Part shown: positions 45,178 to 54,869 of the stretch, piece by piece
Layout of the letters: each line of letters begins with the position of its first letter
Position numbering within the stretch: the stretch's first letter is position 1
NCBI RefSeq assembly: GCF_010731615.1
Contig: NZ_AP022618.1
Location: forward strand, 1,488,001 to 1,552,000
DNA from: Mycolicibacterium insubricum
GTDB lineage: Bacteria; Actinomycetota; Actinomycetes; Mycobacteriales; Mycobacteriaceae
DNA: 64,000 nt
Reading direction: 5' to 3'
Translations under genes and position numbers: made by a program
The notes under the pieces: model-generated
The model's input: the letters and a program-made list of their open reading frames with translations, nothing else
What the model was told of the DNA's origin: nothing
The model's database searches: none

Positions 45178-45183
45178 AGTCTA
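45178..45183 (-). promoter_or_regulatory. -10 hexamer for the MoxR operon, overlapping the nadR stop
   Basis: On the reverse strand TAGACT lies six bases before the MoxR ATG. Its first three bases are the nadR stop codon TAG (45181-45183). If used, it gives the operon its own leaderless transcript despite lying 9 bases behind nadR. Confidence 0.45.
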
Positions 45184-46224
45184 TCGGCGCGGCAGGGGGC
45201 TGTCGGCACGCATTTCCAGCGGGTCGGCGAACCGGAACGCCTCCGGCAGCCGGGCTTCGACGGCGCGGACCGCCGCGGCCAGCCGGTGTCGCCGGTCACC
45301 GCGCAGCTCGGTCCACGGCACCGGCTGGCCGGCCAGCACCTCGCGGAACCGTCGCGCCATCTCCGGGCGGATGTGTTCGCCGTCGCGCATGCCGTCGGCG
45401 ACGAACGGGATCTCGTCACCGGTCAGCAGATACAGCAGCGGGGGATGGTCCAGCGCGCGCCGGTAAAGCGCTGCCGGCCAGCGCCCGCGGTAGCGCTCGA
45501 ACCACACCGCGGTGGCCAGCACGTCGGTGTCGCAGACCAGGAGCGGGCGCGGCGCGCGACGCGCCGCGGCGGCTTCGGCAGCGAGCTGGCGGTCGACGAT
45601 GAGCTCGAATTCGTCGTCGCGCCAGGGGGCGTGCAGCCCGCCGGCGCGGATCTCGGTGTATTCCCTGCCGTACTCGGGCACCCACACGGTGCCCAGTACC
45701 CCGGCGAGATCGGCGGCCAGCGTGCTGGTACCGGTGGATTCGGCGCCGAGCACCACGACCCGCGGGGTCAACGCGCGGCGCACCGCCGCCGGCAGCAGAT
45801 GCCAGTGCCCGGCGACGTCGGCGCGGACCGCACGCCCGGACACCGGGATTTCCGCGCGGTCGGCCCGCACCCACTCGGCGTCGAGGCGCCGGGCCAGCTC
45901 GGCACCGTAGTCGTCGCCGGTGAACACCGCGTCCACCGGCGCGTCCAGCAGAGCCGAGATCACCCGCATGTGCGCGTCCCAGGCCGCCGGCGAACCGTAG
46001 TCGACCTCGGCCTCGTCGTAGCCGCCGACCACGGTGACCGTCGGGTGCTCCTCGCGCAGCCATCCCATCCGGGTCTGCAGCGAGACGGATTCCACCTCCG
46101 AGGCCAGTACCTGCACCGTCACCCGCCCGCAGTCCATCGTGGCCCGGCGGATCAGCGCGCCGTGACCGGCGTGCAACGGGTAGAACTTGCCGAGCACCAG
46201 GCCGTGGCCGTACCGAGCGGTCAC
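45181..46224 (-). CDS. nadR: NadR-like NMN adenylyltransferase / ribosylnicotinamide kinase
   Basis: This 347-residue bifunctional enzyme would turn imported nicotinamide riboside into NMN and then NAD. The N-terminal nucleotidyltransferase domain shows LGKFYPLHAGHGALI. The kinase domain starts near residue 155, but its P-loop reads G160-A-E-S-T-G-T-S-T168: the usual Walker lysine is threonine. I recall similar P-loops in other actinobacterial NadR proteins, so this may be a group feature. No N-terminal repressor domain is present, unlike E. coli NadR. The GTG at 46224 overlaps the pnuC stop. Confidence 0.82.
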   Translation of the reverse strand: MTARYGHGLVLGKFYPLHAGHGALIRRATMDCGRVTVQVLASEVESVSLQTRMGWLREEHPTVTVVGGYDEAEVDYGSPAAWDAHMRVISALLDAPVDAVFTGDDYGAELARRLDAEWVRADRAEIPVSGRAVRADVAGHWHLLPAAVRRALTPRVVVLGAESTGTSTLAADLAGVLGTVWVPEYGREYTEIRAGGLHAPWRDDEFELIVDRQLAAEAAAARRAPRPLLVCDTDVLATAVWFERYRGRWPAALYRRALDHPPLLYLLTGDEIPFVADGMRDGEHIRPEMARRFREVLAGQPVPWTELRGDRRHRLAAAVRAVEARLPEAFRFADPLEMRADSPLPRR

Positions 46225-46820
46225 CGGTCGGACATCGCATTCTCCCGGGTCAGCGTCGCGCGCCAGCTGCGGTAGCCCGCGACGGCGATGCCGATGAAGA
46301 TCAGGTACAAAAGCGCGGTCGGGACGAGTCCCTTGGCCAGGTAGAGGCCGACGTAGCCGGCGTCGACGGTGATCCACACCAGCCAGTTGTGCAACCAGCG
46401 CTTGTTGAGCATGAACTGCGCGGTCAGGCTCAGCCCGGTGGTGGCTGCGTCGGCGAGCTGGGTGGTGGAATCGGTCCAGGTGTCCAGCACCCACCACAGC
46501 CCGGCCGTCAGCGCCACGGTGGCGGCGGCCAGCGGCAGGACGGCACCGCGCGGCGTCGACCGCGGGGCGATCCGGTCGTCATCGAGGTGGGTGCCGCGCA
46601 ACCAGCCGACCCAGCCCGCGACACCGAGACCGATGTACACCAGCTGCAACCCGGCCGCCGCATACAGCGCCGCACCGGTGAACACCACGAAGAACACCGA
46701 ACTGTTGAGCAGGCCCAGCGGGAAGTTCCAGATGCTGCGCCGCGCGGCAAGTGCCACGCAGATCGCACCGGTGACGAAACCGAACAGCTCCAGCCAGTGC
46801 GCGCCGAGCCATTCACTCAC
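46221..46820 (-). CDS. pnuC: nicotinamide riboside transporter PnuC
   Basis: This 199-residue membrane protein has about seven hydrophobic segments. The segments SIWNFPLGLLNSSVFF and YIGLGVAGWVGWLRG carry the Trp/Asn motifs of PnuC, a facilitator that depends on phosphorylation of its substrate inside the cell. It is translationally coupled to nadR, whose kinase domain would supply that trapping step. As far as I recall M. tuberculosis lacks this pair at this location. I saw no NAD-linked riboswitch upstream. Confidence 0.85.
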   Translation of the reverse strand: MSEWLGAHWLELFGFVTGAICVALAARRSIWNFPLGLLNSSVFFVVFTGAALYAAAGLQLVYIGLGVAGWVGWLRGTHLDDDRIAPRSTPRGAVLPLAAATVALTAGLWWVLDTWTDSTTQLADAATTGLSLTAQFMLNKRWLHNWLVWITVDAGYVGLYLAKGLVPTALLYLIFIGIAVAGYRSWRATLTRENAMSDR

Positions 46821-46832
46821 CGCGCCATCTTG

Positions 46833-47123
46833 TCAGGCGCTGCGGCGCACCCCGCGCTTGATCATCAGCTCCCGCTCGGATTCGCTGAGCCCACCCCAGA
46901 TGCCGTAGGGCTCGCCGACCCGCAGGGCGTGCGTGCGGCATTCGGTCAGTACCGGGCAGCTCTGGCACATCGCCTTGGCCCGATTCTCCCGCGCGGCGCG
47001 TTCCCGGCCGCGTTCGCCGTCGGGGTGGAAGAACATCGAGGAATCGACCCCTCGGCACAGGCCCTTCATCTGCCAATCCCAGATGTCGGCGTTGGGTCCG
47101 GGTAGTTGCTGCGGCTGTGGCAT
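46833..47123 (-). CDS. whiB3: iron-sulfur redox regulator WhiB3
   Basis: This 96-residue Wbl protein binds a redox-sensitive [4Fe-4S] cluster and, in M. tuberculosis, regulates lipid and redox genes with SigA. The cluster cysteines are C23, C53, C56 and C62 (AMCQSCPVLTEC). The G-I/V-W-G-G turn is present as YGIWGGLSESER, with a basic C-terminal DNA-binding tail. The start MPQPQQLPGPNADIW matches Rv3416. A purine-rich AAAGGGG (47131-47137) precedes the ATG. It is divergent from the helical-repeat gene, as in M. tuberculosis. Confidence 0.95.
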   Translation of the reverse strand: MPQPQQLPGPNADIWDWQMKGLCRGVDSSMFFHPDGERGRERAARENRAKAMCQSCPVLTECRTHALRVGEPYGIWGGLSESERELMIKRGVRRSA

Positions 47124-47381
47124 GGGACACCCCTTTGATCTGGCCTACGAGTGCTGTCGCCGATGACCGCTCGATACCCACAAATTAGGGGGGCCCAGCA
47201 AACGCCGTCAAGGAGCAAGCGCTGTGGTGAATCGCATAACCGCAGGCCAGGAATTTACGTCACGTTCATCATTGTGCGGACATGTCAACGGATTTCGGGA
47301 GTGCCCCGCGGTCGTATCCTGGGTGGATCGGTCGACGGCCACCGGCCGGACTTCTGTGGGCAACGTCGCGTTGATGCGTTT

Positions 47382-47409
47382 GTAACGTGTTTGCCGACAA
47401 CTGTTAACG
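47382..47409 (+). promoter_or_regulatory. candidate ECF-type promoter for the Rv3415c-like gene
   Basis: GTAACG (47382-47387), a 16-base spacer and TTAACG (47404-47409) lie upstream of the ATG at 47418. The -35-like element resembles the GTAACG reported, as I recall, for SigD promoters. The -10 also fits TANNNT (TAACGT, 47405-47410). The gap between this and whiB3 (47124-47417) holds nothing else I can name. Confidence 0.4.
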
Positions 47410-47417
47410 TGCGCTGT

Positions 47418-48188
47418 ATGAGCGCCGAAGTGTTGCGCCGCGCGGCGTTCGGAGATCTGCCGTCGTACTGGCCGCTGCCGGGTGCCGACGGACCCGGGCA
47501 ATCCTGGCTGCGCGCCGTCGCCGCCGGCGGCCAGGGGCACTACGCGGCGGCCCACGCCGAGCTGGAGCCGCTGCTGGGTGTCGCGGGGCCGCTGGGCTCG
47601 CTGGCGCACAGCACCCGGGCGTCGCTGCTGCGCCAGCTCGGCGCCCACGCCCTGGCCCGCGGGCTGGACGGCCGGGCGATGCTACTGGCCGGCACCGACC
47701 GGCAGGCCCGCGCCGACGCGCTGACCGGACTGGCCGCCGACGCCCTCGGGCTGGGCCGGTTCGCGGCATCGGCAACACTGCTGGCCCAGGCCTCCGACGC
47801 GGTGACCGACGATGTGCCGCGGCTGGCGATCCGGCTGGCCTGGGTGGGCGCCGAGCTGGCGATGGCCACCGGCGACGGGGCCACCGCGCTGCGGCGCGCC
47901 GAACGTGGAGTCGAACTGGCCGCCGATTTCGCATCGGTGCGCCATCGGGTGAAGAGCGCGGTGGTGCTGGCCGCGGCCCGGTGCGCTGCCGGTGACCTCG
48001 ACGGCGCCCGGGAGGGGGCCGACGCCGCGCTGACCGACACCGAAACACATGGTCTGGTGCCGTTGCGCTGGGCACTCGCCAGTCTGCTGGCCGGAATCGG
48101 CAGCAGCCGCCCGCCGGAGCAGATCGCCGAGATCCGCGACACCGCGGCCGCGCTGGTCACCAGCCGCGGCGGGCACTGGCACCCCTGA
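47418..48188 (+). CDS. hypothetical helical-repeat protein, Rv3415c family
   Basis: This 256-residue protein lies between whiB3 and sigD, as Rv3415c does. It is Ala/Leu-rich and made of repeated helix pairs (for example about 100-135 and 150-210) that look like a TPR-type solenoid. No signal, membrane segment or catalytic motif is seen. The ATG at 47418 sits seven bases after a TANNNT-like hexamer; an in-frame extension into the whiB3 upstream region is rejected. The function is unknown, but a protein-binding role next to a stress sigma factor is plausible. Confidence 0.7.
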   Translation: MSAEVLRRAAFGDLPSYWPLPGADGPGQSWLRAVAAGGQGHYAAAHAELEPLLGVAGPLGSLAHSTRASLLRQLGAHALARGLDGRAMLLAGTDRQARADALTGLAADALGLGRFAASATLLAQASDAVTDDVPRLAIRLAWVGAELAMATGDGATALRRAERGVELAADFASVRHRVKSAVVLAAARCAAGDLDGAREGADAALTDTETHGLVPLRWALASLLAGIGSSRPPEQIAEIRDTAAALVTSRGGHWHP

Positions 48189-48279
48189 GGCCGGCCCGCG
48201 GCGTTCGCGGCTTTCCCGACCCCGCGCAGGCGCCCCGTTATTGTGGGTTTTCGCCATGTAGCCGGAAAAAGTCCCGCTC

Positions 48280-48305
48280 GTAACGTTGGAGAGACCGCCG
48301 TCGAT
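48280..48305 (+). promoter_or_regulatory. SigD-like motif at sigD
   Basis: GTAACG (48280-48285), 16 bases and CGAT (48302-48305) echo the SigD promoter consensus as I recall it, but the second element overlaps the proposed ATG. If it is real, the protein start must be lower or the element is not used. Confidence 0.3.
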
Positions 48306-48882
48306 GACCATTCCAGGAGAGCGTCTTGACGCCGCGGTCGCAGAAGCGGTCGCCGGCGATCGAGATGCGCTCCGGGAAGTGCTGGAGACCATCCGCCCGA
48401 TCGTGGTTCGGTATTGCCGAGCCCGCATCGGAACCGCGGAGCGCAGCGGTCTGTCAGCTGATGACGTCGCACAGGAGGTGTGCTTGGCCGCCATGATGGC
48501 GCTGCCGCGCTACCAGGATCAGGGACGACCGTTCCTGGCCTTTGTGTACGGCATCGCAGCGCATAAGGTCGCCGACGCCCACCGTGCTTCGGCCCGCAAC
48601 CGTGCCGACCCCACCGACGAGGTGCCGGAGCGGTTCTCCACGACCGCCGGTCCCGAGCAGCGGGCGATCGACTCCGACGCCGCCGCGCGGATGGACGCCC
48701 TGCTGCAGGTACTGCCGGAGAAGCAGCGCGAGATCCTGATCCTGCGGGTGGTTGTCGGTCTGTCGGCGGAGGAGACGGCCGAGGCCGTCGGCTCCACCGC
48801 GGGCGCGGTACGGGTGGCCCAGCACCGGGCGCTGGCCAAGCTGCGCACCGAGATGACGGTGACGGGATACGACCGTGGCTGA
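48304..48882 (+). CDS. sigD: ECF RNA polymerase sigma factor SigD
   Basis: This is a 192-residue group IV sigma factor. Sigma-2 (about 15-90) includes LSADDVAQEVCLAAMM. Sigma-4 (about 125-180) includes LPEKQREILILRVVVGLSAEETA and the HTH SAGAVRVAQHRALAKL. The core is nearly identical to my memory of Rv3414c. I start at the ATG at 48304 because similarity begins at MTxxGERLD; a TTG at 48286 would add six residues. It overlaps its anti-sigma gene by eight bases. Confidence 0.93.
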   Translation: MTIPGERLDAAVAEAVAGDRDALREVLETIRPIVVRYCRARIGTAERSGLSADDVAQEVCLAAMMALPRYQDQGRPFLAFVYGIAAHKVADAHRASARNRADPTDEVPERFSTTAGPEQRAIDSDAAARMDALLQVLPEKQREILILRVVVGLSAEETAEAVGSTAGAVRVAQHRALAKLRTEMTVTGYDRG

Positions 48883-49876
48883 CTTCGGACACGACTCGCT
48901 CGACGAGATCCTGCGCACCGACGGGCTGCTCGATGCGCTGGCCGCCGAGCGCCGCATCATGGCCAACGACCCGGTGGACCTGGAACTGATCGGCCTGCTG
49001 GAGGGCTGGCGCGACGACGTCCGCCGGCACGGCCACCACGATGTGGTCACCGAGGGCGAGGCCGTCACCGCGCTGCGGGAAGGCCTGGCCGAACACCACC
49101 GGCCACGGCACGGCCGCGCCTGGGCCGGATCGGTGGCCGCGGTCATGCTGGGTCTCGGCGGGTTCGGCGCGGTGATCCACGGCGCCGGGCCGGGCGACAG
49201 CCTCTACGGTCTGCGTACCGCGCTGTTCGGCGAGGCGGACTCGGTGCGCGACGACGCGGTGGCCCTGGCCGCCCAGACCGAGATGGCGCAGGTGCGCGAG
49301 CTCATCGACAACGGCCAGTGGGAACAGGCGCAGCAGCGCCTCGAGGTGCTCAGCACCAAGGTGGCCAGCGTCGACAACCAGACCGTCAAGCACGATCTGC
49401 AGAACGAGCTGGACAACCTCAACGTGAAGGTCGAGCAGCGCGACCCCGAGGCGACGGTACCGTCGAGCACCACCGATCCGGGTCAGCTGCCCACCGGGGT
49501 GAGCACCTCGACGGTGGTCTCGCCGGAGACCTCGACGAGCGTCACCGAGACGACGAGTGCCACCGAGACAACCAGCGCATCGGAGACCACCTCCGAGACG
49601 TCGACGACGTCGAGCACGGCTGAGACCTCGACGACGACCTCAGCGACGGCAACGACGACGACCTCCAGCGCATCGGAGACGTCGACGACGGCAACGACGA
49701 CGAGTTCGCCGAGCCCGACGACGACAACGTCGGCACCCCCGGCGCGGACGGCCGCCGGCGCCAGCCCGGAGCCGCAGGTTGCCCAGGCGACGCCGGAACC
49801 GACTCCGCCGGCGCACCACGGGCCGACACCGAATCAGACGGCCGCCCCGGGGCTGCACCTGCCGCCGGTCGGCTAG
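48875..49876 (+). CDS. rsdA: anti-sigma-D factor RsdA
   Basis: This 333-residue single-pass membrane protein has the sigma-binding domain at about 1-75 (SLDEILRTDGLLDALAAE). One helix lies at about 88-107 (AGSVAAVMLGLGGFGAVIHG). A periplasmic region follows, with GDSLYGLRTALFGEA and helical segments to about 195. From about 205 on it is a disordered Ser/Thr/Glu tail. The head and membrane parts match Rv3413c. By analogy it holds SigD until regulated proteolysis releases it. Overlap with sigD fits their needed stoichiometry. Confidence 0.9.
   Translation: MADFGHDSLDEILRTDGLLDALAAERRIMANDPVDLELIGLLEGWRDDVRRHGHHDVVTEGEAVTALREGLAEHHRPRHGRAWAGSVAAVMLGLGGFGAVIHGAGPGDSLYGLRTALFGEADSVRDDAVALAAQTEMAQVRELIDNGQWEQAQQRLEVLSTKVASVDNQTVKHDLQNELDNLNVKVEQRDPEATVPSSTTDPGQLPTGVSTSTVVSPETSTSVTETTSATETTSASETTSETSTTSSTAETSTTTSATATTTTSSASETSTTATTTSSPSPTTTTSAPPARTAAGASPEPQVAQATPEPTPPAHHGPTPNQTAAPGLHLPPVG
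49540..49735 (+). repeat. low-complexity Ser/Thr/Glu repeat in rsdA
   Basis: Degenerate repeats of GAGAC(G/C)-type and ACGACG-type units encode runs such as TETTSATETTSASETTSETS. The stretch is longer than in the M. tuberculosis protein as I remember it. It is typical of a cell-wall-spanning, probably O-glycosylated linker. Confidence 0.7.
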
Positions 49877-49881
49877 ATCGG

Positions 49882-50289
49882 CTAGCGGCGGAACCCGTCG
49901 TTATCGGTGGTGGCGCCGTGCAGTGAGGCATCGGCGTAGCCGCGGCAGTAGTCCCAGGTGACGTAGGCGTCGGGCTCGGGATCATAAGCCGGCTCGTGTG
50001 GGCGGACGGTGCCGTCGACCAGCAGTTGCAGCAGGTTGGCGCGCAGCATGTCCCAGTCGTGGTAGTGGTCCTGCTGGCAGTCGTCGCAGCAGACCACCAG
50101 GCCGCGGATGCCGCGGTGGGCCAGCAGGGCCTCGTAGACCGCCAGGTCGGCGAGGTCGGCCTCGACGGCGGTGCGCTCGTGCGGGTCCAGTGGTTGACCC
50201 GGCTCCAGGTCGTCCATCGCCGTGGCCGGATCGATCGGGTCGTCGGCAAACGGGTCGGGCGGCAAACCCGGCGGAAGATGGTCGCGCAC
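49882..50289 (-). CDS. DUF5319 protein, Rv3412 family
   Basis: This 135-residue acidic protein lies in the conserved place between rsdA and guaB2. It contains CCDDCQQDHYHDWDMLRANLL and a later DYCRGY, so Cys/His/Asp residues could form a metal site. No membrane segment is present. It is widely conserved in actinobacteria but of unknown function. It is convergent with rsdA and divergent from guaB2. Confidence 0.82.
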   Translation of the reverse strand: MRDHLPPGLPPDPFADDPIDPATAMDDLEPGQPLDPHERTAVEADLADLAVYEALLAHRGIRGLVVCCDDCQQDHYHDWDMLRANLLQLLVDGTVRPHEPAYDPEPDAYVTWDYCRGYADASLHGATTDNDGFRR

Positions 50290-50341
50290 GGGCCCAGCCT
50301 ACGCAGCCGGGCCGACATCGCGCCACCGAACACTCCGCCGA

Positions 50342-50347
50342 TAGGAT
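50342..50347 (+). promoter_or_regulatory. -10 hexamer for guaB2
   Basis: TAGGAT fits TANNNT and would start a transcript near 50354, leaving a leader of about 30 bases with GGGAGGG before the ATG at 50383. Confidence 0.45.
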
Positions 50348-50349
50348 GA

Positions 50350-51918
<1,569 letters not shown>

Positions 51919-51949
51919 AACTACGAAACCCCCTAGAGGACACATCGGA

Positions 51950-53089
51950 ATGCGCGACCTGGTCGAGATCGGGATGGGCCGCACCGCCCGTCGTACCTAT
52001 GAGCTCGATGACATCAATATCGTGCCGTCCCGGCGCACCCGCTCGTCCCAGGACGTGTCGACGGCCTGGCAGCTGGACGCCTACCGGTTCGAGATCCCGG
52101 TGCTCGCCCACCCGACCGACGCGCTGGTCTCACCGGAGTTCGCCATCGAGCTGGGCCGCCTCGGCGGGCTCGGGGTGCTCAACGGCGAGGGCCTGATCGG
52201 CCGGCACGCCGACGTCGAGGCCGCGCTGGCCCGGGTGCTGGAGGCCGCCGCCGCCGAACCCGACGAGCCGAACGCGGCGATCCGGTTGCTGCAGCAACTG
52301 CACGCCGCACCGCTGGACCTCGAGCTGCTCGGCGCCGCGGTCGGGCGGATCCGCGACGCCGGCGTCACCACCGCGGTGCGGGTCAGCCCGCAGAACGCGG
52401 CGGCGCTGACTCCGACGCTGGTGGCCGCCGGGATCGACCTGCTGGTCATCCAGGGCACCATCATCTCCGCCGAGCGGGTGGCCAACGATGGGGAGCCGCT
52501 GAACCTCAAGACCTTCATCTCCGAACTGGACGTACCGGTGGTGGCCGGCGGTGTGCTCGACCACCGCACCGCGCTGCACCTGATGCGCACCGGGGCGGCC
52601 GGGGTGATCGTCGGCTACGGGTCGACGCTCGGGGTGACCACCAGCGACGAGGTGCTCGGCATCAGCGTGCCGATGGCGACGGCGATCGCCGACGCCGCGG
52701 CCGCGCGCCGCGAATACCTCGACGAGACCGGCGGCCGCTATGTGCACGTGCTGGCCGACGGCGACATCCACACCTCCGGTGACCTGGCCAAGGCGATCGC
52801 CTGCGGTGCGGACGCCGTCGTGCTGGGCACGCCGCTGGCCTCGGCCGCCGAGGCGCAGGGACAGGGCTGGTACTGGCCGTCGGCCGCCGCACACCCGTCG
52901 TTGCCGCGCGGTGCGCTGCTGCAGGTGGAGGTCGACGACCGGCCGTCGCTGCAGCGCGTGCTGACCGGTCCGTCCGACGACCCGTTCGGCTCGCTGAATC
53001 TGGTCGGCGGGCTGCGCCGGGCGATGGCCAAGGCCGGGTACTGCGATCTCAAGGAGTTCCAGAAGGTCGGGCTGTCGGTCCGCTCGTAG
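51950..53089 (+). CDS. guaB3: GuaB3 family IMP dehydrogenase-like protein
   Basis: This 379-residue IMPDH-fold protein lacks CBS domains. Residues VEIGMGRTARRTYELDDINIVPSRRTRS match the actinobacterial GuaB3 group. The usual catalytic Cys segment of IMPDH is not visible at the expected place, consistent with doubts about whether this paralogue is an IMPDH at all. It follows guaB2 in the same order as in M. tuberculosis (Rv3411c-Rv3410c). Confidence 0.9.
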   Translation: MRDLVEIGMGRTARRTYELDDINIVPSRRTRSSQDVSTAWQLDAYRFEIPVLAHPTDALVSPEFAIELGRLGGLGVLNGEGLIGRHADVEAALARVLEAAAAEPDEPNAAIRLLQQLHAAPLDLELLGAAVGRIRDAGVTTAVRVSPQNAAALTPTLVAAGIDLLVIQGTIISAERVANDGEPLNLKTFISELDVPVVAGGVLDHRTALHLMRTGAAGVIVGYGSTLGVTTSDEVLGISVPMATAIADAAAARREYLDETGGRYVHVLADGDIHTSGDLAKAIACGADAVVLGTPLASAAEAQGQGWYWPSAAAHPSLPRGALLQVEVDDRPSLQRVLTGPSDDPFGSLNLVGGLRRAMAKAGYCDLKEFQKVGLSVRS

Positions 53090-53111
53090 TTAGGGCGTCC
53101 TATCTAGCTTG

Positions 53112-53134
53112 TTACCGTTCGGTAAGGACATACT
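53112..53134 (+). promoter_or_regulatory. choD operator palindrome and -10
   Basis: TTACCG-TT-CGGTAA (53112-53125) is a perfect palindrome of TetR-operator style. CATACT (53129-53134) follows, six bases before the choD ATG. The palindrome would block the promoter. It differs from the KstR and KstR2 cholesterol operators as I recall them. Confidence 0.55.
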
Positions 53135-53140
53135 GACCGG

Positions 53141-54865
53141 ATGGAACCGGATTTTGACGTTCTGATCATCGGCTCGGGTTTCGGCGGCAGCGTCAGCGCG
53201 CTGCGGTTGACCGAAAAGGGCTATCGGGTGGGTGTGCTGGAGGCCGGTCGCCGGTTCTCCGACGCGGAATTCGCGAACACCTCCTGGGACCTGCGGAAGT
53301 TCCTCTGGGCCCCGCAGCTCGGCTGCTACGGCATCCAGCGGATCCACCTGCTGCGCAACGTGATGATCCTGGCCGGCGCCGGGGTGGGCGGCGGGTCGCT
53401 GAACTACGCCAACACCCTCTACGTGCCGCCGGAGCCGTTCTTCGCCGACAAGCAGTGGGCGCACATCACCGACTGGAAAGCCGAGCTGATGCCGCACTAT
53501 GAGCAGGCTCAGCGGATGCTCGGGGTGGTCACCAACCCGACCATCACCGACGCCGACAAGGTCATGAAGGCCGTCGCCGACGACATGGGCTGCGGTGACA
53601 CCTTCGTGCGCACCCCGGTCGGGGTGTTCTTCGGTCGCGACGGTCAGCAGGAACCCGGCAAGACCGTGCCGGACCCGTACTTCGGCGGCGCCGGGCCGAC
53701 CCGGACCGGCTGCATCGAATGCGGCGAATGCATGACCGGTTGCCGGCACGGGGCCAAGAACACCCTGGTCAAGAACTACCTCGGGCTTGCCGAATCGGCC
53801 GGCGCGCAGGTGTTCCCGATGACCACGGTGACCGGCTTCAGTCAGCGCGGCGACGGCATCTGGGAGGTGGTGACCGTGCCGACCGGCCGCAAGGTCCGGC
53901 GTAAGAAGACGACGTTCACCGCCCGGCACCTGATCGTCGCGGCGGGCACCTACAACACCCAGAAGCTGCTGTTCAAGGTGCGCGACGCCGGCCAGCTGCC
54001 GAAGCTGTCGGACCAGCTCGGCGTGCTGACCCGGACCAACTCGGAGTCGATCGTCGGCGCGGGGCGCCTGGAGGTCGGCAGCGACCTGGACCTGACCCAC
54101 GGCGTGGCGATCACCTCGTCGATCCACCCCACCCCGGACACCCACGTGGAGCCGGTGCGCTACGGCAAGGGCTCCAACGCGATGGGCCTGCTGCAGACCC
54201 TGATGACCGACGGCGCCGGCCCGGAGGGCACCGACGTGCCCCGGTGGAAGCAGCTGGTGGACCAGACCCGGGAAAACCCGCGCCGGATGATGCGGCTGCT
54301 GAACCCGAAGCAGTGGAGCGAGCGCACCATGATCGCGCTGGTCATGCAGCACCTGGACAACTCGATCACCACGTTCACCCGCAAGACCAAGGCGGGGGTG
54401 CGGGTGATGGACAGCAAGCAGGGCCACGGCGAGCCGAACCCGACCTGGATCCCGGCCGGCAACGAGGTCACCCGGCGCATCGCCGCCAAGATCGACGGCG
54501 TCGCCGGCGGAACCTGGGGCGAGATCGCCAACATTCCGCTGACCGCGCACTTCCTCGGCGGCGCGGTGATCGCCGACGATCCCGAGCACGGCGTCATCGA
54601 CCCCTATCAGCGGGTGCACGGCTATCCGACGCTGCACGTGATGGACGGCACCGCGGTGTCGGCCAACCTCGGCGTCAACCCGTCGCTGACCATCACCGCC
54701 CAGGCCGAACGGGCCACCTCGCTGTGGCCGAACAAGGGCGAGGACGACGCCCGGCCGGCGCAGGGAAAGCCGTATATCCGGATGGATCCCGTCGCGCCGG
54801 CGAAACCCGTCGTGCCGCTCGGGGCGCCCGGCGAACTGCGCCGGCTGCCGATCGAGCCGGTGTAG
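53141..54865 (+). CDS. choD: GMC oxidoreductase, annotated cholesterol oxidase ChoD
   Basis: This 574-residue flavoprotein has the FAD Rossmann motif IGSGFGGSVSALRLTEKG near the N-terminus. The GMC C-terminal segment LGVNPSLTITAQAERA is also present. It corresponds to Rv3409c, whose role as a true cholesterol oxidase is disputed. A cysteine array C191-xx-C194-xx-C197-xxx-C201 (GCIECGECMTGCRHG) lies in an inserted loop and has the spacing of a ferredoxin iron-sulfur site. Its gene follows guaB3 after 51 bases with its own operator-bearing promoter, so it is probably not part of the gua operon. Confidence 0.88.
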   Translation: MEPDFDVLIIGSGFGGSVSALRLTEKGYRVGVLEAGRRFSDAEFANTSWDLRKFLWAPQLGCYGIQRIHLLRNVMILAGAGVGGGSLNYANTLYVPPEPFFADKQWAHITDWKAELMPHYEQAQRMLGVVTNPTITDADKVMKAVADDMGCGDTFVRTPVGVFFGRDGQQEPGKTVPDPYFGGAGPTRTGCIECGECMTGCRHGAKNTLVKNYLGLAESAGAQVFPMTTVTGFSQRGDGIWEVVTVPTGRKVRRKKTTFTARHLIVAAGTYNTQKLLFKVRDAGQLPKLSDQLGVLTRTNSESIVGAGRLEVGSDLDLTHGVAITSSIHPTPDTHVEPVRYGKGSNAMGLLQTLMTDGAGPEGTDVPRWKQLVDQTRENPRRMMRLLNPKQWSERTMIALVMQHLDNSITTFTRKTKAGVRVMDSKQGHGEPNPTWIPAGNEVTRRIAAKIDGVAGGTWGEIANIPLTAHFLGGAVIADDPEHGVIDPYQRVHGYPTLHVMDGTAVSANLGVNPSLTITAQAERATSLWPNKGEDDARPAQGKPYIRMDPVAPAKPVVPLGAPGELRRLPIEPV

Positions 54866-54869
54866 CCGC

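Noticed and set aside
46821..46832. NAD-sensing riboswitch upstream of pnuC
   Set aside because: Only 12 bases separate pnuC from the end of whiB3 and no conserved structure is visible.
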